The notes below the pieces were generated by a model that ran no database searches, was not told the DNA's origin, and saw only the letters and a list, made by a program, of their open reading frames with translations. The position numbers were made by a program, and so were the translations under genes. Below are positions 62,628 through 64,000 of a stretch of DNA of 64,000 bases, piece after piece (positions within the stretch are counted from its first letter, which is position 1; the number at the start of each line of letters is the position of its first letter). This stretch comes from Limisphaerales bacterium (GTDB lineage: Bacteria > Verrucomicrobiota > Verrucomicrobiia > Limisphaerales > SXTU01): the NCBI GenBank assembly GCA_009773355.1, contig WRPG01000011.1:1-64000 (forward strand). Reading direction: 5' to 3'.

Positions 62628-64000
62628 ATGAAAACATCAGAAATTGTAGTCACCAAATCCCATCACTGCCTCGTTAACCTAGCGCTCTGCGCCTTCCTGC
62701 TGGGCGGAATATCATACTGTCCAGCTCTTGAGTGGTTTTACGGCGCGCCTGGAAGTTCAAACCGGGTTCACTTTGGAGTCAGGGCAGGCGGGTATCAGCT
62801 ACATGCGGCGGTCGGGGGCGAAGTTACTCATACGATAGTGGGCACCAACGGAGCGACGAATTTTACTTTCCTCTGTGCCCACGAGTATTTGAGTGGGAAA
62901 GGCTCCAGCAATTCCTTCAGCCTCACTGCCGTGCAAAAAGCCACCAATGTTTTCCATACTGTAGAAGCGTTCGAATCCGCAGGTGCTGGCGCTTGGCGAA
63001 CCGCTACTAATCTTGAAAGTGATCACTACATGGATAAGATTGTCGCCTTCGGTATCACCGGATGGCTAAATCCTCGGCTCGTGAGCGCTCACATGGAGGG
63101 GCAGGAATCCTATGTCGATTACGAGCCAGGCGATGGAACTCACGACTGGCTGGGTGGTGGCACTTCAAATATGCGATTAGAATCACATGGAATAGATGAA
63201 GGCTTTCTAATTTACAATAAGCAATTTGTCCAGTATGAGTATTGGAACACATCGCCTGAGTTTACTTCTGGAAGTTACCCTGCTCTATTCGAACGTTACG
63301 ATTGGGGGACCAATTTTCCTTCGACTTGGAATTATACAAATGTGTGGACTGGAAACATTATCACAAATACGAACGGTTCCCCGCTTGTGATTACGAATAC
63401 TAAATCCGAGCTGGTTCGAATGCCATATATCGCTCGCATAGAGGCAATAACTAATTTTTCCACGTTCACTACTGGAAGCTATTATGGATACGAACCACAA
63501 ATTCAAACGAACAGCGGCGATTATTTCCGGGTTCCTGTGGGCGCCAGGGACATCTCCAGCGGCACCAGAGATATAGTGACTCAAGATGATTGGCCGTTTC
63601 TTTCCACGAACCTGTTCCAAACATTTGCTGACCCGAGTCATGGTCCGAACGGCGTAGCAGATCCAACCTTCTCTCGCCCTGACGAGCGGCAAGTGGCTTG
63701 GTATGGGACGAATGCAGACCTGCTAAACTCCCAAGGCATCATTGAAACAAGACTGGCATTGCCGGTTCTTGGAACTGGCTATCAATATACTGGCACTAAC
63801 GGCTCTCCTGGAACGAACTGGACGCTTGTCGGCTACGTCGACACTTTTGAAGTGAAAGAGGCAACGCCCAGTTTGAGCGATTACCTTGCCGCAGCAGGGC
63901 AGAGCGCAATCGGGGATCCGACTGATTCCACTGAGGCCGCCAAAATCACTGGCTTTTGTTTCCAAGTTGCTGCGAAACTCGGAACTTGGTTAGAGCGCAA
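62628..64000 (+). CDS. Large secreted protein of unknown function, 3' end outside the window
   Basis: From ATG 62628 the frame is open for 457 codons to the window edge. The N-terminus (MKTSEIVVTKSHHCLVNLAL) plus a hydrophobic stretch 'LCAFLLGGISYCPA' forms a signal peptide. The mature part is rich in Asn, Thr, Tyr and Trp ('YTNVWTGNIITNTNGS', 'GYQYTGTNGSPGTNWTL'), suggesting an extracellular beta-structure. GC content is clearly lower than elsewhere in the window, so a transferred or fast-evolving gene is plausible. No domain is recognised. Confidence 0.78.
   Translation, partial: MKTSEIVVTKSHHCLVNLALCAFLLGGISYCPALEWFYGAPGSSNRVHFGVRAGGYQLHAAVGGEVTHTIVGTNGATNFTFLCAHEYLSGKGSSNSFSLTAVQKATNVFHTVEAFESAGAGAWRTATNLESDHYMDKIVAFGITGWLNPRLVSAHMEGQESYVDYEPGDGTHDWLGGGTSNMRLESHGIDEGFLIYNKQFVQYEYWNTSPEFTSGSYPALFERYDWGTNFPSTWNYTNVWTGNIITNTNGSPLVITNTKSELVRMPYIARIEAITNFSTFTTGSYYGYEPQIQTNSGDYFRVPVGARDISSGTRDIVTQDDWPFLSTNLFQTFADPSHGPNGVADPTFSRPDERQVAWYGTNADLLNSQGIIETRLALPVLGTGYQYTGTNGSPGTNWTLVGYVDTFEVKEATPSLSDYLAAAGQSAIGDPTDSTEAAKITGFCFQVAAKLGTWLER

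Overview
This 64 kb window is GC-rich, protein-dense bacterial chromosome, most likely from a Verrucomicrobiota member of the Pedosphaera/Limisphaerales type. That placement is inferred from gene content, with no rRNA or database comparison behind it: a prepilin-type H-X9-DG protein, a DUF1592 cytochrome-c/PA14 protein paired with a DUF1552 Tat protein, an ECF sigma factor beside a giant WD40 Ser/Thr kinase, FecR plus a CHASE2 adenylate cyclase, hydroxypyruvate-isomerase-like Tat proteins, and a long cyanobacterial/plant-like IspH.

Layout. 0-16 kb: SH3 protein (partial), pseudopilin, ispH-hypothetical-dgt (minus strand), glnS, bioF-bioA, GNAT-amidase (minus), ubiX, CHASE2 cyclase and FecR (minus). 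15.5-27.2 kb: a fatty-acid desaturase, the DUF1592/DUF1552 pair, then a lipid-modification cluster (FAD oxidoreductase, DUF1365, cyclopropane-fatty-acid-synthase-like methyltransferase, DUF1475, DUF1295, second methyltransferase). 27-38.5 kb: LmbE deacetylase, D-aminoacylase-like amidohydrolase, metzincin-like protease, large membrane protein, Gfo/Idh/MocA oxidoreductase, one-haem protein, Dabb protein, phospholipase-C/S1-P1-like protein, NagB-like protein. 38.7-44.8 kb (minus): the rpmI-rplT-pheS-pheT operon with a XhoI/PaeR7I-like restriction-modification cassette between pheS and pheT. 45-47.7 kb: two paralogous sugar isomerases around an unknown gene. 47.8-59.4 kb: ECF sigma factor, WD40 kinase, a small remnant of the kinase N-terminus and an 1800-residue collagen-like protein with a peptidase-S74 C-terminus. 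59.4-64 kb: a nucleotidyltransferase pair flanked by phosphohexomutase remnants, an AraC-type regulator with a striking operator, 21-bp tandem repeats, and two unknown genes, the last of lower GC and running off the window.

The most notable feature is a dense population of palindromic elements between 4.4 and 38.7 kb. At least five families (A to E) are inverted doublets of small hairpins. In each, the head and loop are conserved while the stem bases covary, which is the architecture of REP doublets (REPINs/BIMEs). Families A and B begin with GTAG, the classical REP head. These elements lie at gene ends where their GTAG/CTAC supplies TAG stop codons (bioA, the GNAT gene, the second methyltransferase), and they sit in frame inside genes. 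The DUF1365 gene carries three elements of three families. A second class, inverted pairs of low-complexity near-tandem 7-8 bp repeats, is inserted in frame in bioA and forms the C-termini of several proteins, with single-armed pieces in glnS, bioF and pheT. No transposase is present in the window.

A second candidate system is regulatory: the kinase, its truncated paralogue and the collagen-like protein share GTAACC, a 15-nt spacer, then GRTA plus a conserved tail. This suggests one ECF-sigma regulon controlling a kinase and a surface fibre.
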